Shown one piece after another: positions 31,365 to 39,534 of a stretch of 64,000 nucleotides of DNA (its first letter is position 1; the number at the start of each line of letters is the position of its first letter). The stretch covers positions 1 to 64,000 of the forward strand of contig JAIEMJ010000044.1 in the NCBI GenBank assembly GCA_019752335.1, given 5' to 3'. Source of the stretch: Bryobacteraceae bacterium. GTDB taxonomy: Bacteria > Acidobacteriota > Terriglobia > Bryobacterales > Bryobacteraceae. The position numbers were made by a program, and so were the translations under genes. Below the pieces are notes generated by a model. The model was given only the letters and a program-made list of their open reading frames with translations, ran no database searches and had not been told where the DNA came from.

Positions 31365-32807
31365 GTGCTTCCGCTGCTGCTAGTTTTGTTGGCCCAGTCA
31401 CCGGGTGTGGAACAGAAGGCGGCGCAGGCGCGTGCCTTGATGGAGCAGGGTCGCTTTGCCGAGGCGGCGCCGCTGTGGGGTGACCTCGTCAAGGCGATGC
31501 CTGGCAATCCCGGATTGCTGCTCAACCTAGGCATGGCGTTGCATCTGGCGGGCGAGGACGCTAAGGCGATTCCGCTGTTGGAACAAGCGGCCAAGGGCGG
31601 CGCGCCGCCGGCGTTTCTGTTTCTGGGGGCCAGTTACCTGCGGACGGGCCAGCCGACGAAGGCGATGGCGCCGTTGAAGCGGTTTGTGGCGGCGGATCCG
31701 CGCCATGTGGAGGCGCGGCTGATGCTGGTGGATGCCGCCCAGGGTCAAGCGACGGAAGCCTTGCCGCATTTGGAAGTGTTGTCGCGTCTGGATGCGGCGC
31801 GTCCGGCCGTCTGGTACCAACTGGGGCGCGCCTATGAGGAGTTCGCCTTTGCGGAGTTCGCGCAACTGGGGAAGCAGTTTCCGGAGAGCGGACCGTGGTT
31901 TGCCCTGCTGGCTGACTCGCGCTCCAAAACCAGCCAGAACCGCGCGGCGTTTTTCTTCTACCGCAAGGCGCTGGCGAAGTCGCCAGGGATGCGCGGGCTG
32001 CATGCGGCGGTCGCCGAAATCTACCGCCGCGCGGGTGAGCCATCCTGGGCCTTGAGCGAAGACGCCGCGGAGGTGAAGCTGGGCGAGCCGGTCTGTAAGG
32101 TGATGACGGCCGAGTGCGCCTTCGCGGCCGGCAAGCTGTCGCAGACGCTGGCGCTGGCGCGTCCGCTGCGGACGGCGGAGGGCGCTTACTGGCGGGTCCG
32201 CGCTTACGATGGCTTGGCGCGGGAGGCTTTTGGGCGTTTGAATGCGCTGCCGGAGTCGCCGGAGGGGTATCGCTTTCAGGCGGAGACGCTGCGGGAGCAG
32301 CAGAAGTACGCCGAGAGCGTCGCGGCGTGGCGGGAGGCGTTGCGGCTAGCGCCCGGGCATCCGGACTACACGCGCGAACTGATTAGCGGCTTGCTGCAGA
32401 CGCGCGACTATGCCGAGGCGCAGAAGTTATTGGATGCCGCGCCGGAGAAGTCGCCCGATTTGAATTTTCTGCAAGGCGACCTGTTGCTGAATCAGCAACT
32501 GGCGGACCAGGCCATTCCGTTTTTGGAGAAAGCCGCCAAACAGGATCCCAACTTGCTGGCCGCGCGCGCGGCGTTGGCGCGGGCGCTATTGCAAGCGGGC
32601 CAGCCCGCCGCGGCCTTGCCGCACGCCACCGCCGCGCTCTCGCTCGATACCGACGGCAGCCTGCACTTCCAACTGGCGCGCGCTTATCAGGCGGCGGGCC
32701 AAGCCGAGCCGGCCCGGGCGGCGATGGCCAAATACCAGGAGATTAAGGCCCGCAACACGGAACAGGAGCGGCTGGCGGAGGAGCAGGCCAGGATCACGCC
32801 GCCATGA
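31365..32807 (+). CDS. Exported tetratricopeptide-repeat protein
   Basis: About 480 residues opening with a short hydrophobic sequence (LPLLLVLLAQS) at a GTG that closely follows AGGAGA. TPR helices run through the whole chain, e.g. ARALMEQGRFAEAAPLWGDLVKAMPGNPGLLLNLGMALHLAGED, AFLFLGASYLRTGQPTKAM and ARAALARALLQAGQPAAALPHATAAL. It would be a scaffold in the periplasm or at the outer membrane. Its end overlaps the CRTAC1-like gene by four bases; TPR proteins next to FG-GAP/UnbV proteins are a recurrent pairing in these bacteria. The start may lie a few codons later at a TTG. Confidence 0.8.
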   Translation: MLPLLLVLLAQSPGVEQKAAQARALMEQGRFAEAAPLWGDLVKAMPGNPGLLLNLGMALHLAGEDAKAIPLLEQAAKGGAPPAFLFLGASYLRTGQPTKAMAPLKRFVAADPRHVEARLMLVDAAQGQATEALPHLEVLSRLDAARPAVWYQLGRAYEEFAFAEFAQLGKQFPESGPWFALLADSRSKTSQNRAAFFFYRKALAKSPGMRGLHAAVAEIYRRAGEPSWALSEDAAEVKLGEPVCKVMTAECAFAAGKLSQTLALARPLRTAEGAYWRVRAYDGLAREAFGRLNALPESPEGYRFQAETLREQQKYAESVAAWREALRLAPGHPDYTRELISGLLQTRDYAEAQKLLDAAPEKSPDLNFLQGDLLLNQQLADQAIPFLEKAAKQDPNLLAARAALARALLQAGQPAAALPHATAALSLDTDGSLHFQLARAYQAAGQAEPARAAMAKYQEIKARNTEQERLAEEQARITPP

Positions 32808-34354
32808 TGCTCTTCTGGCTAGCGCTCGCCCAGATTCGTTTCGAGGCGATGCCGCCGCCGGGCTTCGTGCTGCGGAACCATGCGACGGCCGATAAGCAAT
32901 TGATCGAGACGATGCCGGGTGGGGTCGGCGTGTTCGACTACAACGGCGATGGCCGTCCGGACTTGTTTTTCGCCAACGGCGCGGCGGTGCCAAGTTTGCG
33001 GAAGGAAGGCGCGAAGGACGCGAACCGCCTCTATCGCAACGATGGCAATTGGAAGTTCACCGATGTTACTGAGTCGGCGGGGGTCGCTGGGGAAGGCTAC
33101 GCGATGGGCGTGGCCGCCGGTGACTTTGACGGCGATGGCCACGTCGATTTATTTGTGGCCGGCGTCTACCGCAATCAGTTGCTGCGCAATCTGGGTAACG
33201 GAAAATTCGAAGATGTGACGAGTAAGTCGAAAATCAAGAGCGATGAGTGGAGCGTCGCGGCGGGTTGGTTCGATTATGACGGCGACGGGCGGCTCGACTT
33301 ACTCGTGGCCAATTACGGTAAGTGGACGGCCGCCGAAAACCGTTATTGCGGCGACAGTGCGCGCCACTTACGCGTCTATTGCCACCCGAAGTACTTCGCG
33401 CCGCGTCCGAATCAGCTGTATCGCAACCTGGGCGATGGCACTTTCGAAGATGTCTCCGTCAAGAGCGGGATGGCGCTCTCGAAGGGGCGGGGCATGGCCG
33501 TCGTCTTCGCGGACTACGATGGCGACGGCCGGCTGGATGCCTTTGTGACGAACGACAATCTGCCGAATTTTCTCTTCCACAACTTGGGCGGCGGTAAGTT
33601 TGAGGAAGTGGCGTTGTTGGCCGGAGTCGCGCTGTTGGACCATGGGCGTCCGGTGGCCAGCATGGGCGCGGACTTCCGGGACTACGACGGCGATGGCCGC
33701 CCGGATATTGTCGTCACGGCCTTAAATGGTGAAACGTTCCCGGTGTTTCGGAATCAGGGCGACGGCACGTTTCGCGACCAGACGTTTGCGTCGCAAGTCG
33801 CGCGGCTAACGAATACCAAGGCCGGCTGGGGCGTGGGCTTCGTGGACTTCGACAATGACGGCGCGCTCGATTTATTTACCGCGAATTCGCACGTGAACGA
33901 CCTAGTGGATCAATTCGAAGCGGCGGCTTACTTACAGGCGAATTCGGTTTTTCGTCAGGCCGAAAAAGGGAAGTTCGCGGCGGTGGAAAATAGTGGACTA
34001 GAGAAAGCCGTGGCCGCGCACCGCGGCTGTACTTTTGCTGACGTCGACGGCGACGGACGGGTGGACGCGATCGTAACGGTGCTGGACGGCGCGGTGGAGC
34101 TATGGCGGAATGTGAGTCCGGCGGCTGGGCACTGGCTGGTGTTCGACGTGCCGCTGGGCACGCAGGTGGAGGTGGATGGGCGGAAGCAACGGATGATGTC
34201 GAGCCTGAGTTACGCCTCGTCGGCGCACGCCGGGCTGCACTTTGGCCTGGGCCCGAACGCGGAGCCGCGCCGGGTGGTGGTGACGTGGCCGTCGGGGAAG
34301 CAGCAGGTGTTGGAGAAGGTCGCGGTGGATCAGCGGGTCAGCGTGCCGCGTTAG
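32804..34354 (+). CDS. FG-GAP/ASPIC-UnbV (CRTAC1-like) repeat protein
   Basis: 516 residues, exported (MMLFWLALAQ). It has seven calcium-loop repeats of the FG-GAP/VCBS type: FDYNGDGRPDLFF, GDFDGDGHVDLFV, FDYDGDGRLDLLV, ADYDGDGRLDAFV, RDYDGDGRPDIVV, VDFDNDGALDLFT and ADVDGDGRVDAIV, which fold as an integrin-alpha-like beta-propeller. The C terminus (VVVTWPSGKQQVLEKV) is the ASPIC/UnbV domain. CRTAC1-like proteins bind calcium and polysaccharide or protein partners; the real ligand is unknown. It is translated with the TPR protein through an overlapping start at 32804. Confidence 0.9.
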   Translation: MMLFWLALAQIRFEAMPPPGFVLRNHATADKQLIETMPGGVGVFDYNGDGRPDLFFANGAAVPSLRKEGAKDANRLYRNDGNWKFTDVTESAGVAGEGYAMGVAAGDFDGDGHVDLFVAGVYRNQLLRNLGNGKFEDVTSKSKIKSDEWSVAAGWFDYDGDGRLDLLVANYGKWTAAENRYCGDSARHLRVYCHPKYFAPRPNQLYRNLGDGTFEDVSVKSGMALSKGRGMAVVFADYDGDGRLDAFVTNDNLPNFLFHNLGGGKFEEVALLAGVALLDHGRPVASMGADFRDYDGDGRPDIVVTALNGETFPVFRNQGDGTFRDQTFASQVARLTNTKAGWGVGFVDFDNDGALDLFTANSHVNDLVDQFEAAAYLQANSVFRQAEKGKFAAVENSGLEKAVAAHRGCTFADVDGDGRVDAIVTVLDGAVELWRNVSPAAGHWLVFDVPLGTQVEVDGRKQRMMSSLSYASSAHAGLHFGLGPNAEPRRVVVTWPSGKQQVLEKVAVDQRVSVPR

Positions 34355-34411
34355 CGTCGGGGCGACGTGGTGAGGTATCTGGGAAAAACGCCACAAAACG
34401 GCACAATTCGT

Positions 34412-34443
34412 GAACGTGCCCCGCCGCTGACGCGGCGGGCTGG
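34412..34443. repeat. Dispersed palindrome, family D (hairpin with gaacgtgc lead)
   Basis: CCCGCCGC-TGAC-GCGGCGGG, a perfect 8-bp stem (34420-34439), preceded by gaacgtg. It sits between the converging CRTAC1-like and HigA-like genes. A close copy lies at 54115-54146. Confidence 0.75.
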
Positions 34444-34447
34444 AGGC

Positions 34448-34834
34448 TCAGATAAAGACTTCCACCGACACCCGGAACCGCTCCGCTAACCTTCGGGCGT
34501 GCGCCTTGCTGATCTCCCGCTGGCCGCCCAGCACTTGCGAGGCTACGGCCCGCGAACCGAAGACGTCTACCAGGTCTACCGGCCGCAGGTTGTTTTGCTC
34601 CATCAGAAATTGCAAGACCTCCCGGGGCGTGGCGGCGGGCGGCGGTACCGTCCGGTCTTCGTACTCCGTGCAGAGATGGGCGAGCAAAGTCTGCAGGGCT
34701 TGCTCTTCGGGGTCGAGTTCGCGTTCCTCTTCGAGAGTGTCGAGGGCCTCGAGTTCCGCGGCGAGCCGATCAAAGTCCTGATCGGATTGGATTAGCCGCG
34801 GGCGGAACTTTCCTAGGAGCCGGCAAGGCGTCAC
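34448..34834 (-). CDS. HigA-like HTH antitoxin without an adjacent toxin
   Basis: 128 residues resembling COG5499 antitoxins: an N-terminal helical region rich in Glu (LAAELEALDTLEEERELDPEEQALQTLLAHLCTEYE), then an Xre-type helix-turn-helix, VLQFLMEQNNLRPVDLVDVFGSRAVASQVLGGQREISKAHARRLAERF. In HigBA pairs the toxin gene normally precedes the antitoxin; here the preceding gene is a VOC-family protein and the GTG start overlaps its stop (GTGA, 34831-34834). The toxin is missing or lies elsewhere, so the protein may have become a plain regulator. Confidence 0.75.
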   Translation of the reverse strand: MTPCRLLGKFRPRLIQSDQDFDRLAAELEALDTLEEERELDPEEQALQTLLAHLCTEYEDRTVPPPAATPREVLQFLMEQNNLRPVDLVDVFGSRAVASQVLGGQREISKAHARRLAERFRVSVEVFI

Positions 34835-35196
34835 TTCCCGGATAGGATGATCGTGTTGCCTTCGGAATCGGTCATCCGGAGAAAGGATCCCCAGGGCTGG
34901 CGCTCTGGTGGACCACTCATTTGCACACCCTTGGCAGTCAGTTCCTCATACGTCCGGCCGATGTCGTCCACCTCCCACGACGTATTCACGAACGTCCCTA
35001 CGCGATCCTCGTGGCCTTCCGGCGTAAAGAGGGCGATGCCGGTCGTGGCGCCTGGGATGGTGAGTTCGATCCAGCGCTGTTGGTCGTTGAAAGCCTGGTC
35101 CGTCAGAATCTGGAAGCCTAGTTTCTCCGTGTAGAAGGCGAGGGCCCGATCTTGGTCCCGGACGGGAATGCCGAGGAACTTGATGCGTTTGATCAT
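34831..35196 (-). CDS. VOC-superfamily (glyoxalase/bleomycin-resistance-like) protein
   Basis: 121 residues, the size of one VOC subunit that dimerises to make a metal or ligand pocket. Marks: IKRIKFLGIPVRDQDRALAFYTEKLGF at the N terminus, RWIELTIPGATTGIALF, and the C-terminal half with GVQMSGPPERQPWGSFLRMTDSEGNTIIL. Reactions in this family vary (glyoxalase, dioxygenase, antibiotic binding), and nothing here decides among them. It is coupled to the HigA-like gene by a 4-base overlap. Confidence 0.8.
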   Translation of the reverse strand: MIKRIKFLGIPVRDQDRALAFYTEKLGFQILTDQAFNDQQRWIELTIPGATTGIALFTPEGHEDRVGTFVNTSWEVDDIGRTYEELTAKGVQMSGPPERQPWGSFLRMTDSEGNTIILSGK

Positions 35197-35258
35197 GAGG
35201 GGAGCATGCCAGCTTCCGGGCCCGCTTTCAAGCGAAAACGGACGAATCGCTGCATTGC

Positions 35259-35270
35259 TTGCTATAGCAA
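35259..35270. promoter_or_regulatory. 12-bp perfect palindrome upstream of the winged-helix gene
   Basis: TTGCTATAGCAA is a perfect palindrome ending 16 bases before the ATG at 35287 and within the divergent gap to the VOC gene. It is a good candidate for autoregulation by the small regulator. Confidence 0.5.
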
Positions 35271-35286
35271 TAGATACGATAGAGAC

Positions 35287-35610
35287 ATGAAGCTGGACGT
35301 TTATGTGATCGACACCTTAATGCGAGACCTGGTGAGCCACAGCCGTTCCGCCTCGGCTTATCTGGTTTATCTGCACTTGTACCGGCAAACCGAGGGCGAG
35401 GGCCGCGCCTCGATCGCGACCAGCTACGCGGTGCTGGCCAGCGCTACGGGACTCTCGAAACGGTCAGTCCAGGCGGCCGTCGTCCACTTGCAGGATCGCC
35501 GCCTGATCCGTAAGCGGCAGGCCCGTCCCACCGCGACGCCGGTCTACTCCGTACTGACGCCGTGGCAGCGTAGCCGTCGCAGTCCATCAACCGGGGCCGA
35601 GGAGCGTTAG
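35287..35610 (+). CDS. Small winged-helix DNA-binding protein
   Basis: 107 residues. The core SIATSYAVLASATGLSKRSVQAAVVHLQDRRLIRKRQ is a winged helix-turn-helix like those of GntR-type or replication-initiator-type domains, with YSVLTP as the last strand. No ligand-binding domain is present, so it is either a simple repressor or a DNA-binding accessory. The ATG at 35287 lies after GATAGAGA; an upstream frame to 35152 overlaps the VOC gene and is unlikely. A 12-bp palindrome just upstream may be its operator. The 126-base gap after it (35611-35736) holds only a loose inverted repeat and a C-run. Confidence 0.7.
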   Translation: MKLDVYVIDTLMRDLVSHSRSASAYLVYLHLYRQTEGEGRASIATSYAVLASATGLSKRSVQAAVVHLQDRRLIRKRQARPTATPVYSVLTPWQRSRRSPSTGAEER

Positions 35611-35736
35611 CGGGCGTGGCGCCGGCCCGGACGGTAGGATCAATCCCTTCTGTCTTCCCACGCCCGGCCGCCATGCGTAAGCGGCTAGCCCGGCGAGTCG
35701 AACCAAGGCTCAATCAAAAATTATTCTCCCCCCCCT

Positions 35737-36786
35737 TCAGCCCCAGGACTCGCCCGTAGCGCCAGGCGCTTCGAGGATCGCGATGAGGGTTTGCAAGAAA
35801 GCGGCCGCGGCCACGCCGTCCACGACGCGGTGATCCACCGACAGGGAGATGGGCAAGGTGAGGCGCGCCACCACCGCGTCGCCCACCACCACCGGGCGCT
35901 TGCGGATGCTGCCGGCGGCGACGATGATGCTTTGCGGCGGATTGAGGATGGCTTGAAAGCGGTCGACGCCGAAGGGGCCTAGGTTCGAGAGTGTCGCCGA
36001 GGCGTCGGCGAAGTCGGCTGGGCGGGTGGTGCGTTGTCGGCAGCGCTCCAGGACTTCGAGGCGATCAGCGGTGATCTGCGCGAGCGACTTCTCGGCGGGG
36101 TTCGGAATGACGGGCGTGAGGAGCTGTTCGCCCACTTGCGCCGCCAAAGCGACGTGGTGCGTAACGCGCGCGACGACGCCATCGTTAGCCCAATAGGCGT
36201 TGACGCGCGGATGGCGGGTGAGGGCCAATGCGATGGCCTTCAGCAGCAGGTCGTTGTAGGAGAGCGGGCGGCGCTGGTCGCGGTAGTGCGCGAGAGCCTC
36301 GGCATCGGCGTCGGCGTGGAGATAGAAATGCGGCGCGCGGAAGCTCTCTTCCATGCGCGTAGCTACCGTCACCCTGTGCGGCAAGGGGCGGGCGATTTTT
36401 TGCACATCAGCGGCGATGATGCGCTGCTTGCCCGGGCGCGGCTGCACCTGCGCGAGATCGACGCCCAACTCCTTGGCGACGGCCCGCGCCCGAGGGCTCA
36501 CCGGAGTCCGCTCCGGCGAGCTTACTACGGGCACCGACTCGCCCTCGCGCAGTAAGTGGCCCAGTAACTGACCCACGGTGACCACGTCACCCGGCTGCGG
36601 CGAAGTGGCCAGAATGTGCAGGACGCCCGAATCCAGCGCCTCCACATCCATCGTGACCTTGTCGCTTTCGAGCGAAAACAGGGGCTCACCGGCCGACACC
36701 GTGTCGCCGTTCGCCTTCAGCCAATTGCCGAAGATACCCTCCTCCATCGACCAGCCCAAGCGCGGCACCGTGATTTCGATGGCCAT
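35737..36786 (-). CDS. 2-oxo acid dehydrogenase E2 (dihydrolipoyl acyltransferase)
   Basis: 349 residues, last gene of the MFS-SDR-E1-E2 operon. Residues 1-75 form a lipoyl domain with the lipoylated lysine in LESDKVTMDVEA; a short peripheral-subunit-binding domain follows (SPRARAVAKELGVDL), and the C-terminal catalytic domain has HRVVDG with the acyltransferase His. It takes the acyl group from E1 onto CoA. The chain is short for E2 (often above 400 residues) because the linkers are short. The start at 36786 is one base after the E1 stop; the longer frame to 36822 overlaps E1. Confidence 0.9.
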   Translation of the reverse strand: MAIEITVPRLGWSMEEGIFGNWLKANGDTVSAGEPLFSLESDKVTMDVEALDSGVLHILATSPQPGDVVTVGQLLGHLLREGESVPVVSSPERTPVSPRARAVAKELGVDLAQVQPRPGKQRIIAADVQKIARPLPHRVTVATRMEESFRAPHFYLHADADAEALAHYRDQRRPLSYNDLLLKAIALALTRHPRVNAYWANDGVVARVTHHVALAAQVGEQLLTPVIPNPAEKSLAQITADRLEVLERCRQRTTRPADFADASATLSNLGPFGVDRFQAILNPPQSIIVAAGSIRKRPVVVGDAVVARLTLPISLSVDHRVVDGVAAAAFLQTLIAILEAPGATGESWG

Positions 36787-36787
36787 C

Positions 36788-38737
36788 TTACTCGTCCACC
36801 AATTCGCGAATCGCCGCCTCAATGCGGGCTTGGCTGGGGATCACCTCGGGCTCAAGCGTTGGGCTATAAGGCGTCGGTGCAAAGGCCCCGTTCAGCCGCC
36901 GGATGGGCGCGTCGAGTAAGTCGAAGCCGATATCGGCCATCTGCGCGGCGATTTCGGCGCCGATGCCGCAGGGGCCGAAGGCCTCGTCGACGATCAGCAG
37001 ACGGCCGGTCTTCGCGAGCGACCGCCGGATGCTCTCGGTATCGAGTGGCGATACCGTGCGCGGGTCGATCACTTCGACGGAGAGGCCCTCGGCTTGCAGC
37101 GACCGCGCCGCCGCCAGCGCGCGCTGCGCCAAGTGTCCCAGGCCGACGACGGTAATCTGATTACCCGCCAGCAGCGTGCGCGCTTGCCCGAACTCAATCT
37201 CGTAGTCGCCCTCCGGCACGGGCCCCTTCAGGCTCAGCAACTCGCGCGGCTCCAGAAACAGCACCGGGTCGTCGCAGCGCAGCGCGTGGATCAGCAGCCC
37301 CTTGGCGTCGTAAGGCGTGGACGGCATCACCACGCGCAGGCCTGGGATGTGGCTGTAGATCGAGTGGTAGCTGCCCGAATGATGCGTGGCGGCGGCGTGG
37401 CCAATGCCGACGCAGCCGCGCAGCAGCAACGGCATGCGCAAGCGTCCGCTGCTCATGTACTGCATCTTCGCGATCTGGTTGATAATCTCGCCGAAGGCGT
37501 CGTTGATGAAGTCGATGAACATGAAGTCGACTACGGGGCGCGTGCCCGTCATCGCGGCGCCGCCGGCCAGGCCGACAAAGCCGCGCTCGGTGATCGGCGT
37601 ATCGCGCAAGCGCTGCGCGCCATACTTCGCGTAGAGCCCCACCGTGGTGCCGAAGTTGCCGCCCCGGACGCCGATGCCCTCGCCGAGCACGAAAATATGG
37701 GGATTCCGGGCCATTTCGTGGTCCAGCGCCTCCAGCGTGGCGGCGCTGTAGGAGATCTCCCGGGTGCCGGGCTCGGCCGGAGCGTCTACGCGGCGGGGCG
37801 TCGCGTAGACGTGCGTGGTGGCCGTTGAGGACTCGGGAAAAGGCGCTTTCTCGGCCGCTTCGCTCACGGCGGCGATCTCCGCTCGTAGCTCGGCGTCGAT
37901 GGCATCGAGCGCGGCGGCGGTCGCCTCGCCACGCTCAATCAGCGTCGCCCGCAGGCGCGCAATCGGGCAACGCTCCCGCCACGCGGCGACCTCTTCGCGC
38001 GTGCGATACGTGTAGTCGCCCATGCCTTCTGAATGCGGGCGCGTGCGATAGGTCTTGCATTCGAGCAGCGTTGGGCCCAGGCCTTGGCGAGCGCGCGCGA
38101 TGGCCTCTCCTGCGGCCCGATGCACGGCCAGCGCGTCGTTGCCGTCGAGCGACACGCCGGTGAAGCCGTAGTTCGCGGCCCGCGACGCGACTTCGGGATT
38201 GCCGGCGGCGTAGGCGAAGGGCACCTCGGTGGCGAACTGGTTATTCTCACAGACAAAGAGCACGGGCAGCTTCCAGATCGCGGCCAGATTCAAGCCTTCG
38301 TGAAACGCGCCGTTGTTCACCGCGCCATCGCCAAAGAAAGCCACCGCCACTTGGTTCGTCTTCCGTAGCGCGAAGCTATAGCCGGCGCCCGCCGCCTGCA
38401 GGATCGACGGGCCGACGATGCCGCTGGTGCCCATCAGGCCGATCTCCGGCGAAAACAGATGCATGGATCCGCCGCGCCCGCGCGAACAGCCACCGGCGCG
38501 GCCAAAGAGCTCTTCAAAGAGCTCCGCCGGCGGCAAGCCCTTGGCCAACGCATGGCCATGGCCGCGATGCGTGCTGAAGACGACGTCGTCGTTATTCAGG
38601 TGAGCGCAGACGCCCGCCGCGATCGCCTCCTGGCCGACGTAAGTGTGGCAGGCGCCATGCACCAGTCCGCGCGCGTGGCAGCGCGCCAGTTGCTCCTCCG
38701 CCGTGCGGATCAGTTGCATGGTCCGGTATAGGTTCAC
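36788..38737 (-). CDS. 2-oxo acid dehydrogenase E1, alpha and beta subunits fused
   Basis: 649 residues. The N-terminal half is E1 alpha: GQEAIAAGV, THRGHGHALAKG, GSMHLF and the thiamine diphosphate motif FFGDGAVNNGAFHEGLNLAAIWKLPVLFVCENN. After about residue 330 comes E1 beta: LDHEMARNPHIFVLGEGIGVRGGNFGTT, DTPITERGFVGLAGGAAM, DFMFIDFINDAFGEIINQIAKM and a transketolase C-terminal domain. In most bacteria these are two genes. The GTG start at 38737 follows GGAGGAAG and overlaps the SDR stop (GTGA). The alpha half is closest in pattern to acetoin or pyruvate type enzymes. No E3 gene is next to it, so a general lipoamide dehydrogenase must serve. Confidence 0.9.
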   Translation of the reverse strand: MNLYRTMQLIRTAEEQLARCHARGLVHGACHTYVGQEAIAAGVCAHLNNDDVVFSTHRGHGHALAKGLPPAELFEELFGRAGGCSRGRGGSMHLFSPEIGLMGTSGIVGPSILQAAGAGYSFALRKTNQVAVAFFGDGAVNNGAFHEGLNLAAIWKLPVLFVCENNQFATEVPFAYAAGNPEVASRAANYGFTGVSLDGNDALAVHRAAGEAIARARQGLGPTLLECKTYRTRPHSEGMGDYTYRTREEVAAWRERCPIARLRATLIERGEATAAALDAIDAELRAEIAAVSEAAEKAPFPESSTATTHVYATPRRVDAPAEPGTREISYSAATLEALDHEMARNPHIFVLGEGIGVRGGNFGTTVGLYAKYGAQRLRDTPITERGFVGLAGGAAMTGTRPVVDFMFIDFINDAFGEIINQIAKMQYMSSGRLRMPLLLRGCVGIGHAAATHHSGSYHSIYSHIPGLRVVMPSTPYDAKGLLIHALRCDDPVLFLEPRELLSLKGPVPEGDYEIEFGQARTLLAGNQITVVGLGHLAQRALAAARSLQAEGLSVEVIDPRTVSPLDTESIRRSLAKTGRLLIVDEAFGPCGIGAEIAAQMADIGFDLLDAPIRRLNGAFAPTPYSPTLEPEVIPSQARIEAAIRELVDE

Positions 38738-39534
38738 GTCTTCCTCCGCGGCGTGCCGCCCGCATTCATCGCCAAGTTGCCGCCGTCCATGGGAATGATG
38801 GCGCCCGTGATCCAACGCGACGCATCGGAGGCAAGCAGCACCGCCAAGCCGCGGATGTCGTCCGGATGGCCGAAGCGCCCCGCCGGAATGCCGCTCAAGA
38901 ATTGCTCGGCGAGAGGCGGCGACTCCGCGATGCGCTGCTCCAGGCTGGGATTCAGCACCTGCGCCGGCAGAATCGCGTTCACCCGCACGCCGCCCGAGGA
39001 CCACTCCGTCGAAAGTTCGCGCGTCATCTGCACCACCGCGCCCATGGCCATCGAATAAGCGATATGGCCGCGCCCCAGCGCCGTCACGCTGGCGATGGAC
39101 CCAATGTTGAGGATGCTGCCGCTGCCCGCGGCCAGCATGCGGCGGCCCGCCTCCTGGCAGGCACAGAAGCGCCCCAGCACCAGATTGCGCCACACCTGTT
39201 CGACGTCGGCGAGCGTGATCGCCTCCGGCGCGCCCATGATGCTTTCGCCGGCGACGTTGGCCAGGAAGTCCACGCGGCCGAACTCTTCGTCGAGCCGGGC
39301 GAAGAGCGCGCGCACCTGGTCGGGCTCGGAGACGTCGGTGGTGGCGGCGACAGCGCGGCGGCCATATTGACGGACCTCGCCGGCCGTGCGCTCGACGCCC
39401 GCGGCGTTGCGGTCCACCAGTAGCAAGTCCGCGCCGGCTTCGGCGAGCGACAGCGCGATCGCCCGGCCCAGGCCTTGCGCCGCGCCACTTACGATGGCGG
39501 CTTTGCCGGAAAGGTCGAAGAGGGTAGAGGACAT
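38734..39534 (-). CDS. SDR-family oxidoreductase with altered catalytic tetrad
   Basis: 266 residues with a Rossmann fold: glycine motif SGAAQGLG (16-23), DRNAAG at the end of beta-2, NVAG (93-96) and Ser146 in NIGSIAS. The active site reads Tyr160-Ser-Met-Ala-Met164, so the lysine of the classical YxxxK is methionine; the DNA reads ATG there clearly. The rest of the C terminus, including PAQVLNPSL and GAIIPMDGGN, is normal. The lysine orients the nicotinamide ribose, so activity may be weak or changed. It is between the transporter and E1 and overlaps both, which suggests it makes the 2-oxo substrate, or did so. Confidence 0.85.
   Translation of the reverse strand: MSSTLFDLSGKAAIVSGAAQGLGRAIALSLAEAGADLLLVDRNAAGVERTAGEVRQYGRRAVAATTDVSEPDQVRALFARLDEEFGRVDFLANVAGESIMGAPEAITLADVEQVWRNLVLGRFCACQEAGRRMLAAGSGSILNIGSIASVTALGRGHIAYSMAMGAVVQMTRELSTEWSSGGVRVNAILPAQVLNPSLEQRIAESPPLAEQFLSGIPAGRFGHPDDIRGLAVLLASDASRWITGAIIPMDGGNLAMNAGGTPRRKT

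Noticed and set aside
35611-35736. Possible tRNA around gagtcgaaccaaggctc
   Set aside because: No acceptor stem or anticodon arm can be folded around it.
38737-39193. N-terminal extension of the E1 frame and similar upstream extensions of the SDR (to 39891) and MFS (to 40904)
   Set aside because: They overlap well-defined upstream genes in other frames; starts with ribosome-binding sites or 4-base overlaps exist further in.
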